A DNA stretch of 64,000 nucleotides from Saturnia japonica (Eukaryota; Arthropoda; Insecta; Lepidoptera; Saturniidae), in the NCBI GenBank assembly GCA_033032175.1, contig CM065304.1:12276001-12340000 (forward strand), read 5' to 3'. The notes under the pieces are model-generated. The model had not been told where the DNA came from. It did not search any database and was given only the letters and a program-made list of their open reading frames with translations. Shown one piece after another: positions 42,909 to 55,223 of this stretch. Within the stretch, counting starts at the first letter, position 1, and each line of letters begins with the position of its first letter. Both the position numbers and the translations under genes were made by a program.

Positions 42909-45470
42909 GTGGTAAATGATAAAGTAAATAAAAAAAATGGTGCATGCCAGCTACTACTCACGACTGGAGCTTACTCTTTATGAACGATTGTCTTGGAATA
43001 TATACAATATTAAAAATTATGAATATGAACATAATTAACGGAGTAATAATAAGTAACTAGACGATGTGAACGGTTCGACGATCCAAGAGAGAATGATCTT
43101 TTTCCGCTTTTTTTCTGACTATACTCTCTACCGTTAGCCTTAGGAGACCTTGAGCCTTTGAAGGCTTTTACAGCTTCATCGTGGCATCTTATGCTATGTA
43201 TGCTATGGTTTATACACCCCTTCCACTCAGTCTGACCAGTAGGGTAATTATGAATATCCACTTATGAATACTTATATAACACACGCGTTCAGTATAAGTT
43301 GCGCGGATAGGCAACATAACGACTTCACTTTTTGTTAACACTCGATTTTGCCCTCCATCTAATTTCCATACCGCGTGCTATATACGAAAATCGATTCTTA
43401 TCGAGTATGACTCAATTATATCGCTTAAAATAATAACTTTTTAATAATAAATATTATTACTTTTTAAAGACTCCTTGGTATAAAAAGGAAATAGAGCAGT
43501 AATATCTTATTGTTGACGCTCCTCCAATAACAGCACTTTCATCTTATTTATTCCAATTAAATATTACTTCTTTTATTTGCGACATAAAATATTCAAATAA
43601 ATTGCTTAATGTAACTTTTTAAATTCTTATTATTTATAAAATTATCTTAGCACCTCCTAGTGGATTTAAATTGTAACTCAGTAAAATACAACAATTGTTT
43701 ATACAAGATATGTAGTTTCATAAAATTCACTTTATGTTCTGATTCAGCAAGAAATCAGAGACCGCGCAAAAGGCGTTATAGAAAATAACTAAATTACATT
43801 TGTCTGTGTCTTTCTGTACCAATGATCTCCTATAAATAATAGTCATAAAGCAAGCAACGTCTGTTACCCAAAGCCTACGCAGGTGCGCTCTCTCACAAAT
43901 TGGCTATTCTTTCAAACACAAGTATTTCAAAGGAAATTACTTGATATTTTTGAACAACTAACGTTCACTATCGAAAGAACGATTCGACTACATAATTTTT
44001 CCAAGAGTATATCTATGTACTTTTATTGTGTTAAATTATTATGTACTATAAAAATTATTTCTTACCTTTTTAACTAACTTCAAAAAAAGGAGGAGGGTTC
44101 TCATTCGAATGTATATTTTTATGGATGTTCTGCCATAAATTTTCGGTTTCGGCTTTATATTTAGAAGATACACCATGGAAACTCCTTAAATAATTGAAGT
44201 AGGTTTTCTTTTTTTGTAAAAATATTGACTTACTATATTATGCTACTCTACTACTACTACTACTACTCTACTCATCATGCAAAAGAAGATATCATAACAT
44301 AATATAGATATAATATAAGCGATACACTAAAACTTCTGAGATAGAACTATATTATTAAAATCCTTATTCAAAAGGTTAAACTTTCTAACAGATTTGGTAT
44401 TTTAACTTTAAAGATCTGTCATGTCTAAACTCGGATTGTTTACGTATATATATTCAGAGATATATAATACATTATGTATAGAGATTATGTGCCTTCAAGT
44501 ATAGTCAAAGCTCACGAAACATGCGGTCTGTCTGCTGTCAATTCCCCCAGTAATTGTGGTAACGGATTGACATTGTCTATTACCGTATATAAAGGCTTGT
44601 ATATATTGACTTGTCTTTATTTACTGACGCACGATAAATTGACAGCACTGTATCTGAGGGTAAGTAAACACGGAGCAAATCAAAAACATCGGCAATCACC
44701 GAGAGATGTAGAAACCATCGTCAGTCATCGCTGTCATGCCGACCTGCTCAAACCTCTTCACGATATGTTTTAAGGACTTGATGTTGCAGAAAGGAGGAGG
44801 CACACTTGACAAAACACAATACCACAGTTTCACAGTACGTAAAGATATGACATATTAAACTTCTTTGTTATTACTGAGATGGAGGCTACTGTAAAGCTAT
44901 GGCTCCATAGCCCAGCAACTGTGATTATGTTATGAAAGGAAGCTGTTTTACTTTTTTGCCTAATTATAATAAAATCATTTATTTATACTTACACAGTAAA
45001 GCATTTTTAATAGGTGTGATCATTTTGAGAAACATATGTTAAAGTAAAAATATTAGACAAGTAGTGTTGGTGAAATGTGTTAGGTATGAAATAAGTAGAA
45101 GTCGTTTAATTTTAAATTTAGGATTATGTTCTTTGGATGTAGGTTTTCCACAGTATACTAGCGGAACTGACTTCAGGTTCGGCTCGTATGCTGTGGAACT
45201 TTATTGTTAATAGTTATAGTGTAAACGATAAAAGTATGTAGTATTTTTTATTTAGTTAGTGGTTTATTTACTCTAGAAGTTTGTTTTTTTTTTTTTGTTG
45301 AATTTGGATATGCTCCGATGGGGCTGGCATACACCAACTGTAAAAGCCCCTTAAATAAAGAGAGAGAAAAAATGTTAGTATTATATATTTAATATATGTA
45401 ACTATAATTTAATTTTGTTTATTAATATTTAATGTTATATGTAATGTATTTCATTTATATTTATTAAGCA
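42909..45470. other. AT-rich stretch with unrecognised ORFs
   Basis: Frames at 43010-43261 (-) and 44474-44773 (+) are not recognised. A CTA/ACT triplet run is at about 44255-44272. At 45280-45365 a poly-T tract precedes ggctggcatacaccaactgt and ccccttaaataaagagag, which looks like the 3' end of a retroelement or transcript. No host gene is supported. Confidence 0.35.
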
Positions 45471-45471
45471 A

Positions 45472-45990
45472 TAGCTGTACCCGCGTCTTCGCTCACATAG
45501 ACTATAGAATGCCGTTGATGGGACGGGACATACGCGTGATTCTTCCTAGCTGCGCTCCTGTTTAAATTGCTTATTGTAGGTGATCCTTAGAAGATGGGCA
45601 TATGATTTCGCTAACTTTTTGTAGGCATTTTTAATATCGACAGTAATGTAGTACATTAATTTTATATCTCTCTTATGATTTACTCACCGTAAGCCATTTA
45701 AGCACCTGAATTGATTCAACATGACCAGTTTTTTTTTCTTGGTGCGGAACCCTAATTGATTTTATAAAATAAAAGTAGCCTAAGTTACTCCTTATAATAT
45801 CAGATATCTACCCGTGAAAAATTCGGTCGAACTGTTTCGGAAATTCACCGGAACAAACAAACCGATAGAAAATAATTAAATCAAAGAGTTTTTTAATATA
45901 GATATCATATATACTTTCATATGCATTTAGTAAAAAGCTGTTATTTTGACATTACAAATAGACACTTCATTTTTATTAATTGTATGGATA
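45472..45990 (+). repeat. Dispersed repeat, 'agctgtacccgcg' family, copy 1
   Basis: The head is agctgtacccgcgtcttcgc. Internal blocks are taagccatttaagcacctga, accagtttttttttcttggt, tagcctaagttactcctta and gaactgtttcggaaattcac; the tail is catatgcatttagtaaaaag. The same order, complemented, is at 56690-57150, and a direct copy is at 62990-63350. No ORF. The retroelement class is uncertain. Confidence 0.65.
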
Positions 45991-46749
45991 TATTTACACG
46001 AATGAATAAAGTGAAATTGAGGGGTCATCTCAAAACGATTCAATGAATCATTTAGGAATCGGTTATAGTATGTATAATAGTATGTTCCATGCTTGCAACA
46101 AACAAACAAACTGGGTGATTGCATCTGTCACTATAAAACAGCAAATTATAAATCAGAGTATACTCACCGTACACTGCTGTACCGTCTTTTACATAAATAT
46201 TGTTATTGCCTTAGATTTTTAAATGTAAGTATCTCGCTCTGTCCGTCTATCTGTTTGTTAGTGCGCTTATAACTCAAGAATTACCTAACAGCCTTTGGTG
46301 AACATAATCTTATTATTTGGGTTAAGGTTATATTTTGAATCGTTATGAAACAAATCATAAGGAACAACAAGTAATGATCGTGTAAAATTAACTCAGAAAA
46401 AATCACTACCAGCACGCTTTCTTGGAATACACTGCCAAAACTGCTGAACATAGGACAATAGAAACGCAATACAAATAGGTGATAAAGAAGTCTTTTTCTA
46501 CTACACATCTGCGTAAACTAGAAAGATATAAATAAAGTAGGATACATCTTATACACTAAAACTAACATTAATATTTGAACCACAATAATTTAATGTTACA
46601 TAACAAAACATAAATATATAAAATCAATATATTATATTAAAGATATACATGAAATAACAATAAATGAATTTTATTATGAAAGGCTGTATCTTTTTATTGT
46701 GTTGTCCTAGAAAGTTGATTGTTTTATAGCAGTTTGTTGTTATTAATAT

Positions 46750-46960
46750 TATTATTAGATATTAATTTCAAATACATACCTCAATCAAGTCCTTTTCCAG
46801 AAAAAAATATTTTTTTGTTACATTATAAATTCACACGGGATTTTAAATTCCTTATTTTTAGATTTATTCCTAAATGTTTGTTAAAAGACCTCTCTTAGTG
46901 CCACATTTCAAGGTTCCGTTTTTTTTTTCATTATGAGTTACGGAATTTAACAACTTAATT
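46750..46960 (-). repeat. Fragment of the 2127/30420 repeat family
   Basis: The tract ttaaaagacctctcttagtg, ccacatttcaaggttccg corresponds to the same ordered region near 30540-30575. The remaining sequence from 45991 to 47416 shows no gene. Confidence 0.35.
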
Positions 46961-47416
46961 TAAGGCATGTCATGAGGTGACAGTGTAGTTATTAAAGTTA
47001 CAGAGCTTTGTTGATTTTAGCTAGTATGTTTCTTGTCATAAAAAGATGACTCACTTTACCGCCCTTTCATAGTTGCAATATCTTCTGTTCTCAGAATGAT
47101 GCAGTTGCCATGGATGGATTCGGGGCACAAGTAATAAAGTAACTAGATAAACGACATTCATAAGGGAACGATAAAGATGTTTACAGTTTTATTAATACAC
47201 GGAATTTAATTATAAAACGAAACAAAAATATATTATGAAATAAATATCTTTGGAATTTGGATGCTCAGACCTTAATCAGTATTTGACAGTGGTAAGTATA
47301 AATTATAGTACTTTGGAGTCAAGAAATGGGGTCCTATCGTTATTAATAAATCTTTAGTTATGTCTGTACATGTAGTATTTTTCCAAATTTCCCAATGGAC
47401 TTACCATATAAAGGCC

Positions 47417-48105
47417 ACTGATCACGAATGTACCCCTAAAACAAAGTCCGGTGAAGCTGTAAAAACCGCAGTGGCTTTAGGGCCCCTAAGGCTAACAGTG
47501 TAGTCAGATCTAAAAATATACCCCCAAAAAATTGTTGTCTGTCTGTCTGTTTGTAAGTCCGGATTTAACTAAAAAATGGCTAGACCCATTTTTATGAATT
47601 TTTGTACACGGGAAGTTTACGTCATTGGTCATTTGATAGGCTTTAAGAGTTTTGAATAGTACAAAAATTATAAATTAATTTTTTTTAATATAAAATAGTT
47701 TTAATTTATTGTGATGAAATTTTATACAGATGAAGTATAAATTAATTCATAATTAATAACAATTTGATAACAATTTTTAATATTAATTTAAGAATTCCTA
47801 AATTAAATTTTCATTAAATCTCTAATTATCTCTCTCTTTCTCTTCTATTCTGTTGATCTATTTTTTTTTATAGAAAGCATACGTCATTCTATAATTAATA
47901 GGCTATAAGAATCGTCAACATATAGACATCGCAAAAAAAATTGTAGTAAAAGATTTTGAAGAAATTTTGTACACGCGAAGTATATATGTATATATAATAT
48001 GTTTGTAATTTCTCAATAATATGAGTGAAAATAAAATAACGGGATGAAAATAATGACTGTGTAACAAACGCGTGTGGATCGCGGATACACCGCTAGTACT
48101 TATTT
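47417..48105 (-). repeat. Single-copy relative of the array-bearing element
   Basis: On the minus strand it starts tactagcggtgtatccgcga (complement near 48100), continues with ttcactcatattattgagaa, cgtgtacaaaatttcttcaa and agttaaatccggacttacaa, and ends ggtacattcgtgatcagtgg (complement near 47417). Same head, module order and tail as 30992-34090, but with no tandem expansion. A piece of its tail (tgtaaaagccatctcaggct ...) also occurs at 55838-55900. Confidence 0.6.
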
Positions 48106-48496
48106 TATATATAAGATCGTATAATAAATACCTGATTCCCTGTTCTTAATATTAAATAACTAGCATTCTCAATGTAGAAGAATTCTAAGTTTCTCGTATC
48201 CTGCCTTTGTAGCAATAGTATTAATTAGTTTTACAAGTTATGTTGCGGAAGTACCTACTATGCAACAAAGCGCAAGAATCAAATGTACAATATTCTGGGA
48301 ATGGAACCTCATTTTTAAAGGTGTTAACTGACAGTTCAATAGAATACTTTGATGACAACAATTTCAATTTAATGCTGAGATTAAATTCGTTGTTAAAATT
48401 GTCGATTGGCGATAGATGAAGTAAATTTAAAATAAAAGTAGATACATTTTCTAATCTCAATCGGAATTGCATTGCATAAATTGCATTCACCCCTTA

Positions 48497-48853
48497 TCAT
48501 TATATTAATACGTGAAGCAAAAACTTTGTACCCCTTTTTAAGCGTATTGCGTGCACGGAAGACTGACATTTGGCATGGTTAAAGTTCATATGGAGAAGGA
48601 GTGCAGAAAGCTAAAATGTATCTATAATATCTGTTACTAATATATAAAATTCAATAAATTAATACTGCGAATCCTAAGCCGAAAATTGTCAGTGAACTTA
48701 GACCCCCCAAAATATTGCTATTGTCACTCAATGAAAAGTGACAGCAAGTGATATGATATTCATTGTTTTAAGTTCATACTGCAAATTTCAAAAGAAAATA
48801 GTCTATAATTAAAAAGTCGGTGGTCGAATTTCGATCATTGGGCGACCGGCTAG
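48497..48853 (+). mobile_element. Non-autonomous Helitron, complete copy 2
   Basis: Begins A|TCATTATATTAATACGTGAA, ends CTAG|T, 357 bp. It is alignable over its whole length with the copy at 17312 (shared gagaaggagtgcagaaagct, ccccccaaaatattg, agtgacagcaagtgat). The subterminal stem GGTCGA-ATT-TCGATC is conserved by wobble pairing. There is no coding capacity. Confidence 0.82.
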
Positions 48854-48858
48854 TCTAT

Positions 48859-49243
48859 CATCATAATCATCATCATCATTTCAGCTGCAGGACGTCCACT
48901 GCTGAACATAGGCCTCCCCCATAGATCTCCAGAGCGACCGATCTTGTGCGGCCTGCAAACAACGGCTCCCAGCGACCTTTATTATGTCGTCTTTCCATCT
49001 AGTGGGGAGCCGTCCTACGCTTCGCTTTCCGGTGCGTGGTCTCCACTCGAGAACCTTTCTGTTCCAACGGCCGTCAGTTCTCCGAACTATGTGCCCCGCC
49101 CACTGCCACTTCAACTTGCTAATCCTTTTGGCTATGTCGGGGCCATCGAGCATTGTGCCAAGATCTTCCAGCGATTGTGCCATGACTACGATGTCGTCAG
49201 CAAATCGAAGGTGAGTGATGTACTCGCCATTGATATGTCTATT
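48859..49243 (-). mobile_element. Truncated RTE retrotransposon with 11-bp target duplication
   Basis: It is flanked by exact GGCTAGTCTAT at 48848-48858 and 49244-49254. On the minus strand it begins within RT (INGEYITHLRFADDIVVMAQ), jumps after LEDLGTMLDG to the C-terminal part DIAKRISKLKWQWAGHI, RRTDGRW, GKRSVGRLPTRWKDDIIKVA, LWRSMGEAYVQQW, and ends in an (ATC)n tail. It has 5' truncation plus an internal deletion. Same subfamily as 14546-16143. The first target copy contains the last bases of the Helitron. Confidence 0.88.
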
Positions 49244-49254
49244 GGCTAGTCTAT

Positions 49255-52072
49255 ATAAACATGTTTATTGTGCATATGTAAAAGGCAATATCCTGACGAA
49301 CTCATCATCATACAGTCCAAACTACTAACGATATAAATAAAAATTTGGCGAAGATGTGGTCAATAAATTGTAGGCAACGTCCATGAAGAGATTTCTCGAA
49401 ATTCATTCTGGTGAAAATTTTAGTTTGTGTATTTTAAATTTCACGCCATCCTATAGATTACTTCTGTTATATAATCTACGTTATCTGTACTCTGTGGTAC
49501 TACATTGCATGTTTATAAGTAATTTCCTAATAAAAGTATCTTTCACATTATTTAATCACAACAGAGGTTATGGGCTTAACGGTATGGGAATAAAGTAGGT
49601 GTCTAAGTTTATATAAATAAAACGTGCGGGTCAGGGGGATCCTCGTCAGGAATGAAGTTACTAAAGAATTAAGATTTAATAAAAAAATCATGAGTTTATA
49701 AATATACTTTATATACATATAATACATACCTTACCTACATAAGGATAGTCTTGTTGAAACTAAAACTAAAGCAATTAACGCAATTTTTTTTTTTTTTTTT
49801 TTGTCATGTCGCTTAATATCTAGAGATCGTCGAGATATTTTATGTCCTTTACTTGTAAGCAACGGGAATACGTACATGATAATTTGCCGAGTTTGTTATC
49901 GGGATTGATTAAAAAGAAGCCACTGAACACATAATTGGATATGTTTTTACCGATGGAAAGAAACCTAATACATTTTATCGCTATACAACTTCCTTTATTT
50001 TTCTAATGACAGTAGTGTTTGATGGCATTGAAAAACTCTTTAATTATTCATAATTAACAAGTGCGTGTCGGGACACGCGCAGTGTTGGTTTCCGCAATTG
50101 CCCGTCAAAATATGCAGGCTTAGAAGTGGGCTTTATGTAATTATCAATGGAGTTTGTACTAAATTACTTCTCCAAATAGGTACATATTTATTTGTTGGTC
50201 GATTATTATTACTTAACTTGTTAAGCCTGCTTAGCTGTAATAGTTTTCCTTTTAACTTCGTTATATATAATACTGCAGTGATTTTTTTTACATATTGAAA
50301 AGCTATCGTTTAGCTGGTAGGGGGTGGGGAAACTTGTATCTAACAAAAATTGGCATTTTAAAGCTTGTCCGATTATTATTCGTTAACTTGTAAGGCCTAC
50401 TTAGCTGGCACAGAGGGGGGAGGCATGACATGACTCAAAAAAAATTAGCACTACATAGCTCAATATTTCGCAAACTGAGGCATGAATAAAAAAATGGTTT
50501 TTACACACCCACAATATTTTTGAACGACCTATCCAACACCATGGGATAAACGAGAAAAAAAATATCGTGTAGGGGAAGTAACATAATTTCTTTTTTTCAA
50601 AATTTTGTTTTACCACTTTTTCGGCGTAATTAATATATATACCCATACCAAATTAAGCTTTTTAATACTATGAATATCTGACCTAAGCCGCGGACAGACA
50701 GACGGACATGGTGAAACTATAAGGATTCTTAACTTGGAAACTATAAAAATGTATACATACGTAAACTGAATTTGTAATTAGTCAATAATAGGACCTACTC
50801 TACTCCAGTCTGCAAAATAATAATGTTTGCAGTAAAAAAATGATACCTATTTGATAGATTTTTAATAGCTCAGTTCAACTAAGTTGCCCTTTGGAATTGC
50901 CTCAAGTTAGTTCATTAAAAATCAGTAAATTGTTGGGGTTGATCTATAGTTCTGTAGTGATATTATATAGTGATCTAGTTGATTAATAAATCCAGCCAAT
51001 AATATATATTTTTTAAATAAATGAGCTGACCCATTATGAAATACCAAGTGCGGGGTAAACTAATTCATGCAACAGACTGTAACGTTCTGAACAGGATTAC
51101 ACGCCCTATGCATCGCAGCTGATTTTGTAGCCTTTGTGGGACTATGTGTGATATAGTGATCTTTTTACATTATAATTTATTAAATATAAATTATAACTAA
51201 CTGTGCTCTTTGTCCATATTATATTGAATTGAAATATAACAATGTCATAATGAAATTATTAACTGACCTACTTTTATTTGAAAAATAATTATTTTTCTTC
51301 ACTTAAAAAGCCTCTATGGTCTCCCTTTTTATGTAATTAAGTACCCGAACGTCCGAGCTTCGCTCAACGTCTTTCTAAATACGAAGTTAATTATTTTTCA
51401 GGGATGACATAATCGAGATAAAGATAGAGAGTAAAAAATTATTTTAATACTAAATTTCATCCAAATAATTTGAGACGATAATCTTTTACATTAGGTGCTA
51501 GTTTTATCATTATTCGTTTTTTTTTTGGCACTATTTCACACACGGCCATTTAATTTTAAACTAGGAAACGTATCTAAAGAACTCGGATTAGGAATAATAG
51601 AATTATTTGCAAATGAAATCAGAAACTTTGTTTTATTTGTAAGTATTATACTATTTGCCTACTTCATTTTCTAATTTGAATAAATACAACACTATATTAT
51701 TCTTATTTTAGAAATACTATACCTATTGGTTACACAAGCACAACAATGCACAACAAAGCAATGCTTTTGATGATATTATCTAATGAATACCTTTGGACAA
51801 ACCTCTTTATCCATTGACTAATGACCATATTACAAAATCCCTATAAATTAAACTTTCCTAATTTCGAATTGAAACTGATTCGTCCTTTTCAGAAATCAGT
51901 TGGTCGTGAAACTCAATAATTATCGTTCCCTTTTGTCCGTATCTTTTTGCTGAATAGATTTTTCGAAGAAATACTTTTCTTTTGATGACGTCAAATTTTC
52001 TATTTCAATACAACTCACCGATCAATCCTTATTAAACATAAAATTAATAAGTATAATTAAGATGATCATAAA
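49255..52072. other. AT-rich stretch with repeat fragments, no gene
   Basis: Contains a poly-T run at about 49783-49803, a ggtagggggtggggaaac block near 50320, a repeat tail at 50690-50720 (gccgcggacagacagacgga) and a copy of the 13605 repeat family at about 50810-50950. No coding region was recognised. Confidence 0.4.
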
Positions 52073-52244
52073 CTAAAAATGTGTTTTTATAAAACCATGT
52101 TGTCTTTAAGTTATTTACGTGACACTAACACTACTATTGAATTATGAAATTCATTACAGTAAACTTTTAATTCATGCTGCGATCTATGTTAGTGTCACGT
52201 AAATATCTTTAAGCCATTGTGGTTTTATAAAAACATATTTTTAG
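52073..52244. mobile_element. Foldback MITE with about 58-bp arms
   Basis: The left arm 52073-52130 (CTAAAAATGTGTTTTTATAA ... ACGTGACACTAACA) and the right arm 52187-52244 (TGTTAGTGTCACGT ... TTATAAAAACATATTTTTAG) are near-perfect inverted copies around a 56-bp loop. No ORF. Flanking target duplication is not clear. Confidence 0.75.
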
Positions 52245-53020
52245 ATTATGTATGTGTTAATGGGTAAATTTATTCAAGAAAACCAGATAGACCCCACTCT
52301 AGTTCTCGTGTCCTTAATTAATCCTATAAAATAATATTAAAGTCATTATTTTTAATAATTAAACGACTTTTGTAAATAATTAGATAATAAATAACGTACA
52401 AAAAACAAAACAGCTGCAGATCTATAAATGGTTTTAAGTAAAGTCGCTTCCGGCTGTGTCCCTGTGTACGCTTAGACCTTTAAAACTACGAAACGAATTT
52501 AAATGCGGTTATAACTACCATTTAGAAAATTTTTTTAGGGAAGACTATATCGTAATTATATCCCAATTAAGTTTTTGTATAGTAGAGGAAATTCAATTAT
52601 TTTTATGCGTCGTCAAAAAATTATTTTCGGGCGATTACATGGCTTACGCTGGCTATGCCTTATGAGGTACATGAAAATTTTCGCGATGGGCATATATTTA
52701 TCTCCTAAGGTTGGCTCACAGTAACCATTTATACATTCAATATAATAAGCTAAAATATTACGTTATTTGCGAAGCTAATTTCTCAAATTCAGTATTAACC
52801 TTTATGCAGTTAAATTTGTTAGTTATCTTAGCCATTTAATGTAGATTAAAATTGACCGTTACAGTTTTTCATTTACGGGAATGCCGTAGAAGATATCACG
52901 TTTTCAATATTATGCGCGATTCCTCTAAGCAAAACCGGTCGCGGTCGGTTGACCGGTGCTCCCACCTAAGATGAATTGCACATCACGAGCTAAGCGCATT
53001 ATTCGTATATATGAAGTTAC

Positions 53021-53268
53021 ATAACATACCATCACACCTGTATCCCCGAAGTATTAGACAGAGGTGAACACCCACAGTTCGCCGGGTATGTTTTAGGTCC
53101 CATGTAATAGGGTCCGAGCCTATAGCCATTAGTCGGGCACAAAGCCAAACTCCCAGCTACTACTGAGAATTTCATAGAAAAACCAAACATTTTGCTGGAC
53201 TTGGGAATCGAACCTAGGACCTCGAGCATACTAGTCGCGTTTAGGACCACTAGGCTAATGATTCAGTT
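53021..53268 (-). repeat. tRNA-derived SINE, family A, copy 3
   Basis: Full-length copy. The minus strand has an A-box-like CTAGTGGTC and B box GGTTCGATTCC (complement ggaatcgaacc near 53204-53214), then the body shared with 383-660, ending in ggggatacaggtgtgatggt (complement). It lacks the TTAGG run found in copy 1, having gtattagacagagg there instead. Confidence 0.8.
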
Positions 53269-54422
53269 ATGAAGTTATAAACTATCAATATTGAAGCAAT
53301 AAACTCTAAATTTGTTTTTTTTTAACATAAAATACACCATGTTGTAAATTCTACCCATGCGAAGCTGGGGTGGGTCGTTAGTAAAGTTATAAACCAAATT
53401 CTTGGCAAATCACATTCCTTCATTAAATAAGCCATATTTTACTTAGGTATTAATCGACAATAACAGATTAGTTTATATTAGACTACTTCCAGTAGTTTTA
53501 TTTTTCAAGAATGTTGTAAAATTTAAGAGAGTAACGTGATGTATATATGATATTGAACTTGTACCTACTACATATAAATAATTATTAAGTACATTTGACA
53601 TCTAAGAGAACGTTAATTAATATTACGGAATATATATAAAAAAGTACTTCATTAGACAAGTACATAAAATGTCTACAAAATATTCTACACAACCTAAGAT
53701 ATTACAAGTAGAAATGTGCTATCCCAAAACAGTAAATAATCTAAAAATCTGATTATACGCCGCCAAGTTATACGTGAGACATTCACTTCTCCCGAGGCGA
53801 TATGCAAATAAGTACTCCAAAGAAATACGCTTATAACTTCATCCACGTTTTCTAAATTTACCTTTTAACAACCTCTTGGTATTTTACAGCGTGTCATATC
53901 TAAAAATTTGCGACAATAAAAAGAAAGAAAAAATAAATTCTGAGATTTGTACACGCTTCGTGACGCTGGTCACGACATAAAATTGTCACCGGTTTGCCTT
54001 TGGTACTCCGGGGGTAATTGAGTACAAAAAGTTGCCGATTTCAAGCTGTAAGGTTTAACTCCAATCTACATTTAATTCATGAGATAACTATTGTACAAAG
54101 TTTAGTGAGTAGCACTTAAAAATTATCTAAAATATTAAATTACTAGATGTGCTCCGCGGTTTCACTCGCATATAAATTAAAAGAAATCACTGATTGATGA
54201 TTTATAATACTTTAGTATAGACAATATTTTTATCGAGCGGCCAGATGGTCACATAGCGGCATCGCATGGCTCATTCGCACCACTACTAATTATTATAGAC
54301 ATAGACCCGAGCCGAGTGTTGAATTATTTTAATTTTACATTATCTCTCGAACTGTGCGTCGAAATAACATGTTGTAAGAGACAAAGTTTATCTTGATTAA
54401 ATTGTCTTTATGATGAAATAAC
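53269..54422. other. No gene recognised
   Basis: AT-rich. attctacccatgcgaagctg at 53350 and actagatgtgctccgcggtt at 54143 are head motifs of dispersed repeats. A small GC-richer patch lies near 54235-54330. Nothing is coding. Confidence 0.4.
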
Positions 54423-55112
54423 TTTTTCAACACACTTGCTAATAAAGTGGCTCTAATATCACCGCAATTAGGCACATAATGACACCTGTAATCAAATTGT
54501 GACTTTTTCATTGTTATTATTCACAAGTGAGTTATAGAGTTTTTTTTTATTGGTCGAGTTGCTTTGTTCTTAAAAAAGTTTCGATATAAAAAAGATAATG
54601 ATAATAATAATAATGATAATAATAGAACAAATAAATTAATGTACCTATTGCTTGCTCATTTCATACAACTTCGTATTTAAATAGATAATTTCAACTTGTA
54701 CGTGTTTAATAAATAAAACTTTCACTCAAATATAACTTTTGTTTTCTCTGTAATAAAGAAAACTTTAAATTCCCCATTTTATACGTGGCTAAAACGCTAT
54801 CTGCGGAAAGCAAAAAAAAAGAAACCTCATTCCTTTAGTCTATGGCCGATCGCCATTGTTAGATGCGCGCGCAAACTGATTAATTTTTCCCGCCATAGCG
54901 AAAAAAAATTCACAACTCGTCACTGTTGAAATTTTAGTTATTTATTAATTAAAATGTCTACAAGTACTAGTTATGAAGAAAATGATTTATGTTGTACACC
55001 GCCCGATATAAGATGTGAAGCCCTTAACGTTATGCAAAGTTTACTAAGTATCTGAAAACTCCAAGGAAAAATGATTTTTTATTATTATTTTCTTCACAAG
55101 TGTGTTGAAAAA
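54423..55112 (+). mobile_element. Internally deleted DNA element with perfect 16-bp TIRs
   Basis: The left end TTTTTCAACACACTTG (54423-54438) is the exact complement of the right end CAAGTGTGTTGAAAAA (55097-55112). The interior keeps a CG-containing leader (ttagatgcgcgcgcaaactg) and a short ORF that stops shortly before the right end. No target duplication is obvious. Probably a deletion derivative of an autonomous transposon. Confidence 0.65.
54954..55055 (+). CDS. 33-residue ORF, likely truncated transposon protein start
   Basis: ATG at 54954 is preceded by ttaattaaa, favourable for insect initiation. The product begins MSTSTSYEENDLCCTPPDIR and continues EALNVMQSLLSI before TGA. The composition is protein-like and acidic, unlike chance frames here. 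I do not recognise the family with certainty. Its position inside the TIR-bounded element suggests the retained N-terminus of the element's own protein. Confidence 0.4.
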   Translation: MSTSTSYEENDLCCTPPDIRCEALNVMQSLLSI

Positions 55113-55134
55113 CGTCGTATGATACACGTGTGTA

Positions 55135-55223
55135 TTGGTGATTACCGTCCTCGGCTCTCTTAAGACCCTCACGGCCTCACCTAACGGCTCGGGTCTCAAT
55201 GGCGCCTCAGCGGTAATCACCAA
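55135..55223. repeat. 13-bp inverted repeat around a GC-rich 63-bp core
   Basis: TTGGTGATTACCG (55135-55147) and its exact complement CGGTAATCACCAA (55211-55223) bracket a GC-rich core (ctctcttaagaccctcacgg, ctaacggctcgggtctcaat). An outer pair (caagtgtgt at 55097, acacacttg at about 55229) continues the symmetry and overlaps the right TIR of the neighbouring element. Confidence 0.6.

Noticed and set aside
44474..44773. 99-codon plus-strand frame as a host gene
   Set aside because: No recognisable domain, no flanking exons and no conservation information. A chance frame cannot be excluded.
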